Positions 34,539-45,324 of a stretch of DNA of 64,000 nt are shown here, piece by piece. Source of the DNA: Paracoccus halophilus (lineage in GTDB: Bacteria > Pseudomonadota > Alphaproteobacteria > Rhodobacterales > Rhodobacteraceae); the NCBI RefSeq assembly GCF_000763905.1, contig NZ_JRKN01000002.1, positions 186,001-250,000 of the forward strand, in the 5' to 3' direction. Each line of letters opens with the position of its first letter. Within the stretch, counting starts at the first letter, position 1. The notes under the pieces are model-generated. The model saw only the letters and a program-made list of their open reading frames with translations. It was not told where the DNA came from and ran no database searches. A program made the position numbers and the translations under genes.

Positions 34539-35038
34539 TCGCTTTCTCCAACCAGATTTTCGGGTTTGCCATCGGTGGCCCCGGTCAGCATGCCGGCGAT
34601 GCGCAGCCCCGCCGCCAGCGCCAGCATCAGCAGCAACAGAAGGACGCTGCCATGGACATAGAGCATCGACACCCCCATCGCGGGCGAGGTCTGCATCGCG
34701 CCGATCCTGGTAAAGCGCCATGCCGGCGCCAGCAGCAGCAGGCACGAGCCCAGCACCACCAAGGCCGAGATGAGCCGCAGCGACCATGGCAGCCGGCCCG
34801 GCAGGCTTTCGCTGACCAGATCGACATTGACCAGATCGCCGGTGAACAGCGCCAGCCCGGTGCCGAAACCGGCCAGATAGAGCAGCGCGAAACGCGTCAG
34901 CTCCTCGGTCCAGACGGGCGAACTGCCGATGAAGCTGCGCCCGACCACCTGCACCGTGACCGCGCCGATCAGCACCAGAAAGGAAATCCCGGTGCCAAGG
35001 CGCAACACGACGCGCATCGTTTGCAAAATCGCGGTCAT
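34535..35038 (-). CDS. TRAP transporter small permease (DctQ)
   Basis: A 167-residue membrane protein with four hydrophobic helices and the DctQ pattern VVGRSFIGSSPVWTEELTRFALLYLAGFG. It pairs with the DctM subunit, with which it overlaps by four bases, to make the membrane part of the TRAP importer. Confidence 0.93.
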   Translation of the reverse strand: MTAILQTMRVVLRLGTGISFLVLIGAVTVQVVGRSFIGSSPVWTEELTRFALLYLAGFGTGLALFTGDLVNVDLVSESLPGRLPWSLRLISALVVLGSCLLLLAPAWRFTRIGAMQTSPAMGVSMLYVHGSVLLLLLMLALAAGLRIAGMLTGATDGKPENLVGESE

Positions 35039-35156
35039 GACTTCTCCTTTGAAGGGTCAAAGCTGCGGCTGCCGGCGCCGGCAATCGGCGGGCCGGTGGC
35101 ATCATCATCTGGCGGCCGGGCGGATCGCGCCCTGCCCGGCCGCCGGTCTTTCCCGA

Positions 35157-36143
35157 TCAGCCCTGCGCGGCGAAAAGCTCTTCGACCACCGGCTTGATCT
35201 CGGCGCCGACATTGGCCAGCACGGCATCGCGCGAGGCGGCGGCAAAGGCGGCCGTGTCGCTGTCCACGAAGGTCATGCCCCGTTCCTGCAGCACCTGGGC
35301 CAGACGCTCCTCATCGGCCAGGAACAGTTCGCGCTCATGCGCCTGCGCCAGTTGCGCGGCCTCCAGCACCGCGGCCTGATCGGCCTCGGACAGCCGGCCC
35401 CAGGTGATTTCCGAGATGGTCAGATAGATCCAGGAGCGCACATGCTCGGTCTTGTTGACGAATTTCTGCACCTCGTTGAAATTCGCCGATTCGATCAGCG
35501 CCAGCGGGTTTTCCTGCGCGTCGATGGTGCCGTTCTGCAACGAGGTGAAGACCTCGCTGAAGGCCATCGGCGTGGGCGCGGCGCCCAAGGCCTCCCAGGT
35601 CTTGACGAACAGCGGCACGTTCGGCACGCGCAGCTTCAGCCCGTTCAGGTCGGCCGGCGTCAGGATCTCGCGGTTCGAGGTCAGGTTGCGCGGGCCACGG
35701 GCGAAATAGCCGATGGGGCGGATCTGGGCGCGGGCGATGATCTCGGCCTCGATCTGCTTGCCGATATCGCCCGAGGCGACGCCGTCCATGTGCTCGAGAG
35801 AGCCATAGGCATAGGGCACGGCCAGAAGCGCCGCCATCGGCGACCAGTTCTGCAGGCTTTCGCCGGTGATCGTCATGTCGGCGGTGCCCAGCTGCATGCC
35901 GTTGATCAGGTCGATCTCCTTGCCCAGCGATTCATTGGCAAAGACCTGCACCTCGACGCGGCCCTCGGTCAGGCGGGCGACCTCTTCGCCGAATTTCAGC
36001 GAGGCCTTGTGCCAGCTGTTTTCCTCATTGGCGAGATGGCCCAGTTTCAGCGTGACCTCGGCGGCCGAGGCGCGGATCGCGGGCGCGGCGACAAGGCTGG
36101 CCGCAGCAAGGGCCGTGAACTGGCGACGGTTCAGTTTGGTCAT
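35157..36143 (-). CDS. TRAP transporter substrate-binding protein (DctP)
   Basis: A 328-residue periplasmic binding protein with a Tat-like signal (NRRQFTALAAAS, cleaved after IRASAA). The DctP family segments LKLGHLANEENSWHKASLKF, LNGLKLRVPNVPLFVKTWEA and FTSLQNGTIDAQENPLALI include the conserved Arg that clamps a carboxylate. So the ligand is an organic or sugar acid. The ATG at 36143 follows GGAGG; an upstream ATG overlapping the regulator stop is possible but has no ribosome site. 118 bases separate it from dctQ. Confidence 0.94.
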   Translation of the reverse strand: MTKLNRRQFTALAAASLVAAPAIRASAAEVTLKLGHLANEENSWHKASLKFGEEVARLTEGRVEVQVFANESLGKEIDLINGMQLGTADMTITGESLQNWSPMAALLAVPYAYGSLEHMDGVASGDIGKQIEAEIIARAQIRPIGYFARGPRNLTSNREILTPADLNGLKLRVPNVPLFVKTWEALGAAPTPMAFSEVFTSLQNGTIDAQENPLALIESANFNEVQKFVNKTEHVRSWIYLTISEITWGRLSEADQAAVLEAAQLAQAHERELFLADEERLAQVLQERGMTFVDSDTAAFAAASRDAVLANVGAEIKPVVEELFAAQG

Positions 36144-36163
36144 CTTTTCCTCCGGTTGGGTGG

Positions 36164-36844
36164 TCATGGTTTGAAGAATTCGGGATGGCTGCGCGACAGT
36201 TCGGGCAGGTCGTTCAGCACCTCGCGCAGATGCAGGCGCATGGCCTGTTCGGCGCGGCCCGGATCGCGGGCGCGCAGCCCTTCGACGATGGCGGCGTGCT
36301 GGTCGATCAGCTTTTGCGCGTCAAAGGCGCGCACGGTGATATAGCGCAGCCGGTTCATCTGCGATTTCAGCCCCTCGAGCACGCCCCAGACGGTTTCCTG
36401 CCCGGCGGCCTGCGCGATGGCATAGTGAAAATCGTCGTCCAGCCTGACGAAGCCGTCGGTATCGCCCCGCGCGACGGCCTCGCGCTGGCGGTCAAGCTCG
36501 TGGTCCAGGCGGGCGATCAGTGCCGCGTCGGCATCCGCCGCGATCATGCGCACCAGATCGCTTTCCACCGCCTCGCGGATCAACCGCGCCGACAGAACGG
36601 CCGATACCGAAATGGCGCTGATATAGGTGCCCCGCTGCGGACGGATCTCGGCCAGGCCGTCGCTGGCCAGACGGATAAAGGCCTCGCGCACGGGCTGGCG
36701 GCTGACGCCGATCCGCTTGCCGATCTCGATCTCGCTCAGCCGGGCGCCGGGCGGCAATTCGCAGCGCAGGATGACATCGCGCAGCCAGTCATAGACCTGC
36801 GGCGCGGTCGAGATGGTGAAATCCAGATTTGGCTGCGCTGTCAT
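36164..36844 (-). CDS. GntR family regulator, FCD type
   Basis: A 226-residue FadR-subfamily regulator. The winged helix spans residues 15-75 (VYDWLRDVILRCELPPGARL, IGVSRQPVREAFIRL, RPQRGTYIS), and the all-helical FCD effector domain follows, with metal-binding residues in DDFHYAIAQAAG and the closing DQHAAIVEGLRARD and MRLHLREVL. FCD regulators respond to organic acids. It reads into the TRAP operon and likely controls it. Confidence 0.92.
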   Translation of the reverse strand: MTAQPNLDFTISTAPQVYDWLRDVILRCELPPGARLSEIEIGKRIGVSRQPVREAFIRLASDGLAEIRPQRGTYISAISVSAVLSARLIREAVESDLVRMIAADADAALIARLDHELDRQREAVARGDTDGFVRLDDDFHYAIAQAAGQETVWGVLEGLKSQMNRLRYITVRAFDAQKLIDQHAAIVEGLRARDPGRAEQAMRLHLREVLNDLPELSRSHPEFFKP

Positions 36845-36873
36845 GATTCCCGTCCCCCTCGCGGAATCATTAC

Positions 36874-36889
36874 TGCATACTTGCATACT
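36874..36889. promoter_or_regulatory. Tandem 8-bp repeat upstream of the FCD regulator
   Basis: TGCATACT occurs twice in direct succession, 30 bases before the regulator start, in an AT-rich 40-base patch that also holds the palindrome TACTAGTA. It may be the regulator's own operator. Confidence 0.4.
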
Positions 36890-36948
36890 AGTAAATACAA
36901 ACTTCGCATGACAGGCCCGGCCTCTGCCGGGCCGCCGGGCGTGCGACG

Positions 36949-37470
36949 CTAGCCGACAATCATCTGCTTCATCTTCAGCGCCTCGTATTCCAGTTCGCGC
37001 AGGCGGTAATTGACCAGATCGCCGATCGACACGAGGCCGATCAGCCGCCCGTCCCGAATCACCGGCACATGGCGAAAGCGGCCATCGGTCATTTTCTGCA
37101 GGATCGCGATGATCCGCTCATCGGGGTCGCAGGTCGTCACCTCGCGGGTCATCAGATCGGCGACCGACAGCGACAGCACCTCGGCCCCCACCTCGGCCAG
37201 CTTGCTGACCACGTCGCGTTCGGACAGGATGCCCTGCAAGGCGCCCTCGGCATCGGTGACCACGATCGCGCCGATGCGCTTTTCGCGCAGCGTGGCGACC
37301 GCATGGGCGATGGTCTCCTGCGGCCGGATGGTGACGACATCGCCGCCTTTCTTTTCAAGCAGGTTGGCCACGGTCGACACCGCCTTGGCCAGATTGCTGT
37401 CCACCGACTGGCTGACATCATGCGGGCTGGCGGAATCGCGGCGCATCTTGCCCTGATAGGAACTTGGCAT
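36949..37470 (-). CDS. CBS-domain pair protein
   Basis: A 173-residue protein with two CBS domains. The first, around residues 45-105, contains VVTIRPQETIAHAVATLREK and AIVVTDAEGALQGILSERDVV; the second, 110-165, has MTREVTTCDPDERIIAILQK and HVPVIRDGRLIGLVSIGDLV. CBS pairs bind adenine nucleotides. There is no catalytic or membrane partner in the same protein, so the regulated target is unknown. About 30 N-terminal residues precede the usual start of such proteins. Confidence 0.9.
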   Translation of the reverse strand: MPSSYQGKMRRDSASPHDVSQSVDSNLAKAVSTVANLLEKKGGDVVTIRPQETIAHAVATLREKRIGAIVVTDAEGALQGILSERDVVSKLAEVGAEVLSLSVADLMTREVTTCDPDERIIAILQKMTDGRFRHVPVIRDGRLIGLVSIGDLVNYRLRELEYEALKMKQMIVG

Positions 37471-37547
37471 TGCAGAACCTCATCTTTGCGTAGAGAAATG
37501 CTGGCACACGCCCGCAGGCGTTCCAAGAAAAAACCGCCGGGGAAACT

Positions 37548-37733
37548 GTGTTCGCCAATCTGCCCGAACTGCAACCGCAAGTCGCCGCGATCCTGTTCGT
37601 GATCGCGGTGCTGGCCGGGCATCGCTATCGCAAGGTCTGGAAGGCCGAGGGGCCGCGTTGGCAGGCCTGGCTCTTTGGCCTGACCGCCGCCGCCTGCCTG
37701 CTGCTCGTGGCGTTCCTGCCGCTGCGCGGCTGA
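37548..37733 (+). CDS. Small two-helix membrane protein, unknown
   Basis: A 61-residue ORF with GTG start behind GGGGAA. Two hydrophobic helices (AAILFVIAVLAG and LFGLTAAACLLLVAFLPL) flank a basic loop (HRYRKVWKAEGPRW). No family recognised. Compact placement between the CBS gene and nqrM and a clear two-helix pattern favour a gene, but evidence is modest. Confidence 0.5.
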   Translation: MFANLPELQPQVAAILFVIAVLAGHRYRKVWKAEGPRWQAWLFGLTAAACLLLVAFLPLRG

Positions 37734-37740
37734 GCGCGCG

Positions 37741-37977
37741 CTACTGCCCGGCTTGCGCCGACCCGGCCATCTGGCGCGCGCGCGGGCATTGCAGGCGCTC
37801 GCGCAGCGGGCTGTCAGGGTCGATTTCCTTGTTGCAGACCATGCATTTATCCGCGCCGGATATGGCGTTCAGCCCGCCGCAGCTGCCCTTGATGGTCTTG
37901 CCCATCAGCAGCACGCCCAGCGACATGCCAAGCACCACAAGAGCCAGAAGCACAAAGGCCAGGATAAAGGTGGACAT
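37741..37977 (-). CDS. nqrM: Na+-NQR maturation protein NqrM
   Basis: A 78-residue protein with one N-terminal helix (FILAFVLLALVVLGMSLGVLL) and the DUF539 phrase KTIKGSCGGLNAISG. Cysteines 33, 45, 48 and 64 (GSCGG, CMVC, QCPR) match the metal-delivering set. NqrM is needed to insert the iron held between NqrD and NqrE. It lies 12 bases behind apbE on the strand opposite to nqrA-F. Confidence 0.9.
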   Translation of the reverse strand: MSTFILAFVLLALVVLGMSLGVLLMGKTIKGSCGGLNAISGADKCMVCNKEIDPDSPLRERLQCPRARQMAGSAQAGQ

Positions 37978-37989
37978 CAGAACCCCTTT

Positions 37990-39021
37990 CTAGCGCCCGG
38001 CCTGAAGATCCCTGAACCGCGCGCTTGTCGTCGTGACAAAGCCATTATCGCCCGCCTGCGCGTCGCGCGCAATGAACAAGACGGCGAGGTCCTGCGCCTC
38101 GGCGATCCGCATGCCGCGTTCGCGCCCCAGAGCAAGCAGCGCCGTGGCCCAGGCATCGGCCATCATCGCGCTTTCGGCCAGAACCGTGACCGAGGCCGTG
38201 GCATGGCTCACGGGCCGGCCGGTGCGGGCGTCGATGATATGTGAATAACGCACGCCATCCCGTTCAAAATAATTGCGATAATCGCCCGAGGTCGCCATGC
38301 CCATATCAGAGAGACCGACCACCTGCTGCACGCTGCGGCCGGCCGTATCGGGCCGCTCGATGCCGATGCGCCAGGGCGCACCCTCGGGGTTTCGGCCTGC
38401 GGCCACCACCTCGCCGCCGATCTCGACCAGGTAATCGGACAGGCCCAGGTCACGCAGCGTCACCGCCACCGCATCGACGCCATATCCCTTGGCAATCGCG
38501 GCCAGATAGACATCGACGCCCGGCTGCGTCTTGGCAAGCGTCGCCGGGCTGCCCCCGGCGTCCAGCACCAGCATCCGGTCCTGCCCGACCAGCGCCATCG
38601 CTGCGGCGATCGCGCGATCGTCCGGCTGCGGCGTGTCGGGCGTGCGGCTGCCAAAGCCCCAAAGCTCGATCAGCGGGCCCAGCGTCACGTCGAACTGGCC
38701 CTCGCTCAGCCGGTGCACCCGGTCGGCCGCGGCCATGACTTCGGCCAGTTCCCCCGAAATCCCGACCGGATCGGTGCTGTCCTGCGCATTGAACCTGGAA
38801 ATCTCCGAGGCCGGATCCCAGTTCGACATCCCGGCATTGACCCGCTCCAGCGTGGCCTCGACCGCCGCCTGAACGCGATCGGGGTCCAGCTTCGCCTCCA
38901 GGTCCAGCGCGACGATGCTGTAGGTCGTGCCCATCGTCTGGCCCGCCAGCTCCAGCCGGGCCGGTTCGGATTTGCAGGCGGCCAGCAAAAGCGCCAGTCC
39001 GAGCAGGGCGGCACGCACCAT
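37990..39021 (-). CDS. apbE: FAD:protein FMN transferase ApbE
   Basis: A 343-residue lipoprotein (lipobox LAAC, Cys16) that attaches FMN to Thr in NqrB and NqrC through a phosphoester bond. Family segments are LAGQTMGTTYSIVAL, SEGQFDVTLGPLIELWGFG, LAAIAKGYGVDAVAVTLRD and GVRYSHIIDARTGRPV. The ATG at 39021 is used because AAAGGAA lies seven bases before it. It is divergent from nqrA with 222 bases between, and its target motifs SGAT occur in the nearby NqrB and NqrC. Confidence 0.94.
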   Translation of the reverse strand: MVRAALLGLALLLAACKSEPARLELAGQTMGTTYSIVALDLEAKLDPDRVQAAVEATLERVNAGMSNWDPASEISRFNAQDSTDPVGISGELAEVMAAADRVHRLSEGQFDVTLGPLIELWGFGSRTPDTPQPDDRAIAAAMALVGQDRMLVLDAGGSPATLAKTQPGVDVYLAAIAKGYGVDAVAVTLRDLGLSDYLVEIGGEVVAAGRNPEGAPWRIGIERPDTAGRSVQQVVGLSDMGMATSGDYRNYFERDGVRYSHIIDARTGRPVSHATASVTVLAESAMMADAWATALLALGRERGMRIAEAQDLAVLFIARDAQAGDNGFVTTTSARFRDLQAGR

Positions 39022-39118
39022 TCGGCATTCCTTTCCCAACGGATTTGAGGCGCGCCCCTCTTGTCGTCAATTCCCCGGAGTGTCAATAATCATCCAATAA
39101 AGCCCGCGAAAGCGCGTT

Positions 39119-39222
39119 CCGGGGCGTAAATTTCATTGCCCCGGCGGTAACCTATGGATCACGCGAGTTCGATCTGCGATAGAACCCGGAACGAACCTCC
39201 CGGTTCGCGGATCGGGTCCGGG
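39119..39222. promoter_or_regulatory. Control region between apbE-nqrM and nqrABCDEF
   Basis: The gap 39022-39243 contains an inverted repeat CCGGGGC-12-GCCCCGG (39119-39144) and, in the nqrA leader, a stem-in-stem: outer CCCGGA/TCCGGG (39185-39222) around CGAACC/GGTTCG with a TCCC loop. No convincing -35/-10 pair is seen on the nqrA side. Confidence 0.35.
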
Positions 39223-39243
39223 CCAAAAAGAAGAGAGTGAAAC

Positions 39244-40587
39244 GTGCAGCACTTCAAGCTACGCAAAGGTCTTGATCTTCCGATAACGGGCGCCCCCGAC
39301 GCCGGCATTCACGATGGCCCGCAGATCGCGACGGTGGGGCTGCTGGGCCCCGACTACCTTGGCCTGAAACCGCGCCTTGCCGTTCAGGAGGGCGATGTGG
39401 TCGCGGCGGGCAGCCCGGTTTTCGCGCATAAGGAAACGCCCGAGGCGGTCGTCGTCTCGCCCGTCGCGGGCCGGGTCAAGGCGATCAATCGCGGTGCCCG
39501 GCGCGCCCTGATCAGCGTCGAAATCGCGCGCGACGACGCGGCCGCGGCGCCGCTTGATTTCAGCGCCATCGGCGATATCGCGACCCCGCAGGGCCTGGTC
39601 GAGCGCATCTGCGCGGCCGGCCTGTGGACCTCGTTCCGGACGCGGCCCTATTCCAAGGTGCCCGCGCCGGCGACGCGCCCCGCAGCGCTTTACGTCACCG
39701 CCATGGACAGCGAGCCGCTGGCCCCCGACGCCGCCCTGATCATCGCCGATGCCGGCGATGCCTTCGCGCGCGGCCTTGCCGCGGTGGCCCGGCTCAGCGA
39801 GGGCAAGACCTATCTGTGTCACGCGGCCGGCGCGAGCGTTCCCGGCGCCGATCTTCCGGGCGTCGAGGCGGTCGCCTTCTCGGGGCCGCATCCTGCCGGC
39901 CTGCCCGGCACGCATCTGCATTTCCTTGAGCCGCCCGGCGCGCGCAAGACCGTCTGGACGATCTGGTATCAGGACGTGATCGCGATTGGCCGGCTGCTGG
40001 AAACCGGCCGCATCGATTCATCGCGGGTGATCGCGCTTTGCGGCCCGCTGTGCCGCAACCCGCGCCTGATCCGCACCGTCGCCGGCGCCTCGATGGCCGA
40101 ACTGACCGCCGGCGAGATCGACGAGGTGCTGCCCGCGCGGCTGATCTCGGGCTCGGTGCTCAGCGGCCGCGCCGGCCGGGGCGAGGACGGCTTTCTGGGC
40201 CGCTATGCCCGCCAGCTGACCGTCATCGAAGAGGATCGCAAGCAGATCCCGATGGGCTGGATCCGCCCGATGGCCAGCAAGTTCGCGGTGCAGCCGGTGC
40301 TGGGCTCGGCATTCGCCAGCAAGCTTTACGCGCTGAGTACGAACCTGAACGGCGGCCGCCGCGCCATGGTGCCGACCGGCACCTTCGAGGAACTGATGCC
40401 GCAGGATTACCTGCCGACCCAACTGCTGCGCGCCCTGCTGGTCATGGATACGGACAGCGCGCAGGCCCTGGGGGCGCTGGAACTGGACGAGGAGGATCTG
40501 GGCCTTGTCGGCTTCGCCTGCCCGGCCAAATACGAATACGGGCTTGCCCTGCGCGACTGCCTGTCGAAGATCGAGAAGGAGGGCTAG
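39244..40587 (+). CDS. nqrA: Na+-translocating NADH:quinone reductase subunit A
   Basis: A 447-residue peripheral subunit of Na+-NQR. The opening MQHFKLRKGLDLPITGAP is the family signature; later comes YSKVPAPATRPAALYVTAMD, and GWIRPMASKFAVQPVLGS near the C-terminal domain. Start is GTG behind AGAGAG. The operon order ABCDEF is complete and tightly spaced (3 to 9 bases or overlaps). Confidence 0.96.
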   Translation: MQHFKLRKGLDLPITGAPDAGIHDGPQIATVGLLGPDYLGLKPRLAVQEGDVVAAGSPVFAHKETPEAVVVSPVAGRVKAINRGARRALISVEIARDDAAAAPLDFSAIGDIATPQGLVERICAAGLWTSFRTRPYSKVPAPATRPAALYVTAMDSEPLAPDAALIIADAGDAFARGLAAVARLSEGKTYLCHAAGASVPGADLPGVEAVAFSGPHPAGLPGTHLHFLEPPGARKTVWTIWYQDVIAIGRLLETGRIDSSRVIALCGPLCRNPRLIRTVAGASMAELTAGEIDEVLPARLISGSVLSGRAGRGEDGFLGRYARQLTVIEEDRKQIPMGWIRPMASKFAVQPVLGSAFASKLYALSTNLNGGRRAMVPTGTFEELMPQDYLPTQLLRALLVMDTDSAQALGALELDEEDLGLVGFACPAKYEYGLALRDCLSKIEKEG

Positions 40588-40590
40588 ATC

Positions 40591-41782
<1,192 letters not shown>

Positions 41783-41790
<8 letters not shown>

Positions 41791-42592
41791 TTCCCCACCC
41801 GAAAACCCGGGCTTCCTGCGTCGCTTCTGGGCATTGCCGACCGATTCCGTGCCCAAGACGCTGTTCGTGGCGATTGCGCTCTGCCTATTCGCCTCGATGA
41901 TCGTGTCGGCGGCGGCGGTGGCCCTGCGCCCGCAACAGGCCGAGAACCGGCTGCGCGACAAGCAGGTCAACATCCTGCAGGTCGCCGGCCTTTACCAGCC
42001 GGGCACCGATATCGGCGAGGCTTTCGCCGCCTTCGAGCCGCAGGTGCTGGAACTGGCCACCGGCAGGTTCACCGACCGTTTCGACCCGGCCAGTTTCGAC
42101 GACCGCGCCGCGGCGGACGACCCGGAACTGTCGCAGCCTCTGACCGACGACCCGGCAGGCATCGGCCGGCAATCGAAATTCGTCACCGTCTATCTGCTGC
42201 GCGACGATGCCGGCGGTTTGGACAAGGTGATCCTGCCGATCTATGGCTATGGGCTTTGGTCCACGCTTTACGGCTATATCGCCGTCGAGGAGGACGCCAA
42301 TACCATCTTCGGCCTGCAATTCTATGAACATGCCGAGACCCCCGGCCTGGGCGCCGAGGTGGACAACCCGCGCTGGAAGGCACTGTGGCGGGACAAGAAA
42401 CTGGCCGATGACAGCGGCGAATTGCAGATCACCGTCGCCAAATCCGTGCCGCCCGCCGGTCCCGAATACCATGTCGACGCGCTGTCGGGCGCCACGCTGA
42501 CCTCGCGCGGGGTCGACAACCTCGTCCGCTTCTGGATGGGCGAGCGGGGCTATGGCCCCTTCCTCAACAACCTCAAGGCGGGAGACATCTGA
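41783..42592 (+). CDS. nqrC: Na+-NQR subunit C (covalent FMN)
   Basis: A 269-residue protein with one N-terminal membrane helix ([23 protein letters not shown]) and a periplasmic FMN-binding domain. SGAT is at 235-238 ([13 protein letters not shown]), Thr238 being the FMN site; [13 protein letters not shown] and [11 protein letters not shown] are family landmarks. Its stop overlaps the nqrD start by one base. Confidence 0.97.
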
Positions 42593-43245
42593 TGGCCCAG
42601 AAACGCAGGGAACTGCTGCTCGATCCGCTGGTCGACAACAACCCGATCACGTTGCAGGTGCTGGGCATCTGTTCGGCGCTGGCGGTCACCTCGTCGCTGA
42701 AGGTCGCCATGGTCATGGCCATCGCCGTGACCGCGGTGACGGCGTTCTCGTCGATGTTCATCTCCATGCTGCGCAACCATATCCCCGGCTCGATCCGGAT
42801 CATCGTGCAGATGGTGATTATCGCGTCGCTGGTGATCCTGGTCGATCAGGTGCTGAAAGCCTATGCCTATGAAATCTCCAAGACGCTGTCGGTCTTTGTC
42901 GGGCTGATCATCACCAATTGCATCGTCATGGGCCGAGCCGAGGCCTTTGCCATGAAGAACCCGCCGATCGAGTCCTTTATCGACGGGGTCGGCAATGGCG
43001 CCGGTTACGGGCTGATCCTGATGCTGGTCGGCTTCATCCGCGAGCTGTTCGGCTCGGGCAGCCTGTTCGGCATCACCATCCTGCCCACGGTCAACAATGG
43101 CGGCTGGTATGTCCCGAACGGGCTTTTGCTGCTGCCGCCCTCGGCCTTCTTCGTGATCGGACTGCTGATCTGGGCCTTCCGCAGCTGGAAGCCCGAGCAG
43201 GTCGAGGAACGCGAATACGAAATCCAGACGGTCGAGGCGCATTGA
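42592..43245 (+). CDS. nqrD: Na+-NQR subunit D
   Basis: A 217-residue, six-helix subunit. Cys27 (LGICSAL) and Cys110 ([14 protein letters not shown]) correspond to the residues that, with two in NqrE, hold the membrane iron centre. Its neighbours are nqrC (1-base overlap) and nqrE (1-base overlap). Confidence 0.97.
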   Translation: MAQKRRELLLDPLVDNNPITLQVLGICSALAVTSSLKVAMVMAIAVTAVTAFSSMFISMLRNHIPGSIRIIVQMVIIASLVILVDQVLKAYAYEISKTLSVFVGLIITNCIVMGRAEAFAMKNPPIESFIDGVGNGAGYGLILMLVGFIRELFGSGSLFGITILPTVNNGGWYVPNGLLLLPPSAFFVIGLLIWAFRSWKPEQVEEREYEIQTVEAH

Positions 43246-43853
43246 TGGAAGGGCTTGTCTCACTTGCCGTAAAGGCCATCTTCGTCGAGAACATGGCGCT
43301 GAGCTTTTTCCTGGGCATGTGCACCTTCATCGCCGTGTCCAAGAAGATTTCGACCGCCATCGGGCTGGGCATCTCGGTCACCATCGTGCAGGCGATCACG
43401 GTGCCGGCCAACAACCTGCTGCTGAACTTCCTGCTGAAGCCGGGCGCGCTGTCCTGGGCCGGCTTTTCCGATGTCGATTTGACCTTTCTGGGCCTGATCT
43501 CCTATATCGGGGTGATCGCGGCCATCGTGCAGATCCTCGAGATGGTACTCGATAAGTATTTCCCGCCGCTTTACAATGCGTTGGGGATCTTTCTGCCGCT
43601 GATCACGGTGAACTGCGCCATCCTGGGCGGATCGCTGTTCATGGTCGAGCGGGACTATGACTTTGCCGAGGCCGCGACCTATGGCGTCTCCTCGGGCTTT
43701 GGCTGGGCGCTGGCGATCACCGCCATGGCCGGCGTGCGCGAAAAGCTGAAATATTCCGACATTCCCGACGGGTTGCAGGGCCTGGGCATCACCTTCATCA
43801 CCGCCGGACTGATGGCCATGGCCTTCATGTCCTTCAGCGGCGTGAAACTGTAA
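43245..43853 (+). CDS. nqrE: Na+-NQR subunit E
   Basis: A 202-residue, six-helix subunit homologous to NqrD in inverted topology. Cys26 (LGMCTFIAV) and Cys124 ([10 protein letters not shown]) complete the iron site shared with NqrD. The start is the ATG at 43245, overlapping the nqrD stop as TGATG. Confidence 0.97.
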   Translation: MEGLVSLAVKAIFVENMALSFFLGMCTFIAVSKKISTAIGLGISVTIVQAITVPANNLLLNFLLKPGALSWAGFSDVDLTFLGLISYIGVIAAIVQILEMVLDKYFPPLYNALGIFLPLITVNCAILGGSLFMVERDYDFAEAATYGVSSGFGWALAITAMAGVREKLKYSDIPDGLQGLGITFITAGLMAMAFMSFSGVKL

Positions 43854-43862
43854 GGGGGCCTC

Positions 43863-45083
43863 ATGCAGACATTCACCCTGGGCGTCATCCTGTTCACCCT
43901 GATCGTGGTCGCGCTGGTCACGATCATCATCGTGGCGCGGTCGCGGCTGGTCTCGACCGGCAATGTCAACATCACCATCAACGGCGAAAAGACCATCTCG
44001 GTCCCGGCGGGCGGCAAGCTCCTGCAGACATTGGCGGCGCAGAAGCTGTTCGTGCCCTCGGCCTGCGGCGGCGGCGGCACCTGTGCGCAATGCCGCGTGC
44101 GCGTCCATTCCGGCGGCGGCTCGATCCTGCCCACCGAGGAAAGCCATATCACCAAGCGCGAGGCCGCGCAGGGCGACCGCCTGTCCTGCCAGGTCGCGGT
44201 CAAGCAGGATATGGATATCGAGGTCCCCGAAGAGGTCTTCGGCGTCAAGAAATGGGAATGCACGGTGCGGTCCAACGACAATGTCGCGACCTTCATCAAG
44301 GCATTGGTGCTGGAACTGCCCAAGGACGAGCACGTGAATTTCCGCGCCGGCGGCTATATCCAGATCGCCGCCCCGCCCCACAGGCTGAGCTACAAGGATT
44401 TCGACATCGCCGAGGAATATCGCGAGGATTGGGACAAGTTCGACCTGTGGCGCTATGAATCGGTGGTCAACGAGCCGATCGAGCGCGCCTATTCCATGGC
44501 CAACTATCCCGAGGAAAAGGGCATCATCATGCTCAATGTCCGCGTGGCCTCGCCGCCGCCCCGTTCGGACGGCATCCCGCCGGGCAAGATGTCCTCATAC
44601 ATCTTCAACCTGAAGCCGGGCGACAAGGTCACCATCTCGGGTCCCTTCGGCGAATTCTTCGCCCGCGACACCGACAAGGAAATGGTCTTTATCGGTGGCG
44701 GCGCGGGCATGGCGCCGATGCGCAGCCATATCTTCGACCAGCTCAAGCGCCTGAACTCCAAGCGCAAGATCAGTTTCTGGTATGGCGCGCGGTCCAAGCG
44801 CGAGATGTTCTTTGTTGAGGATTTCGACCAGCTCGCCGCCGAGAACCCGAATTTCACCTGGCATGTCGCCCTGTCCGACGCCCTGCCCGAGGACGAATGG
44901 ACTGGCTATACCGGCTTCATCCACAATGTGCTCTACGAGGAATATCTCAAGGATCACCCGGCGCCCGAGGATTGCGAATATTACATGTGCGGCCCGCCGA
45001 TCATGAACCAGTCGGTGATCAACATGCTGCTGGATCTGGGCGTGGACCGCGAGGATATCATGCTGGACGATTTCGGCGGCTGA
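43863..45083 (+). CDS. nqrF: Na+-NQR subunit F (NADH dehydrogenase, 2Fe-2S, FAD)
   Basis: A 406-residue electron-entry subunit. After one N-terminal helix comes a ferredoxin domain with Cys68, Cys74, Cys77 and Cys109 ([18 protein letters not shown]). The FAD site is [11 protein letters not shown] and the NADH site is [13 protein letters not shown], ending in [13 protein letters not shown]. It is the last structural gene, followed by a strong terminator. Confidence 0.97.
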   Translation: MQTFTLGVILFTLIVVALVTIIIVARSRLVSTGNVNITINGEKTISVPAGGKLLQTLAAQKLFVPSACGGGGTCAQCRVRVHSGGGSILPTEESHITKREAAQGDRLSCQVAVKQDMDIEVPEEVFGVKKWECTVRSNDNVATFIKALVLELPKDEHVNFRAGGYIQIAAPPHRLSYKDFDIAEEYREDWDKFDLWRYESVVNEPIERAYSMANYPEEKGIIMLNVRVASPPPRSDGIPPGKMSSYIFNLKPGDKVTISGPFGEFFARDTDKEMVFIGGGAGMAPMRSHIFDQLKRLNSKRKISFWYGARSKREMFFVEDFDQLAAENPNFTWHVALSDALPEDEWTGYTGFIHNVLYEEYLKDHPAPEDCEYYMCGPPIMNQSVINMLLDLGVDREDIMLDDFGG

Positions 45084-45104
45084 TCCGCCTTTGCGAAACA
45101 GATG

Positions 45105-45132
45105 AACCGGCCCCATCGCGGGCCGGTTTTTT
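45105..45132 (+). terminator. Rho-independent terminator of the nqr operon
   Basis: A 9-bp stem AACCGGCCC/GGGCCGGTT with a 6-base loop and six T residues, starting 22 bases after the nqrF stop. Confidence 0.92.
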
Positions 45133-45324
45133 CCTGCCCGATCATCAACGGAAATCCGCACGGGCGGGGGAACGTCCGGCCTGCATGACAGAGGCCCCCC
45201 CGAGGCCAGATGACGACAAAATCCTCATGCCGGCAAGCTCCGAGAACCGCATTGTCCGGGAGATGAGTCCGGACACATGGGCGCGTGCCAATGGTCTGCG
45301 ACATCGGTATGGCATCCTGCCATG

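Noticed and set aside
34539..35108. Extended start of the TRAP large permease, which could suggest a DctQ-DctM fusion
   Set aside because: The extension is an out-of-frame reading of dctQ; the separate dctQ frame is intact and overlaps dctM by ATGA.
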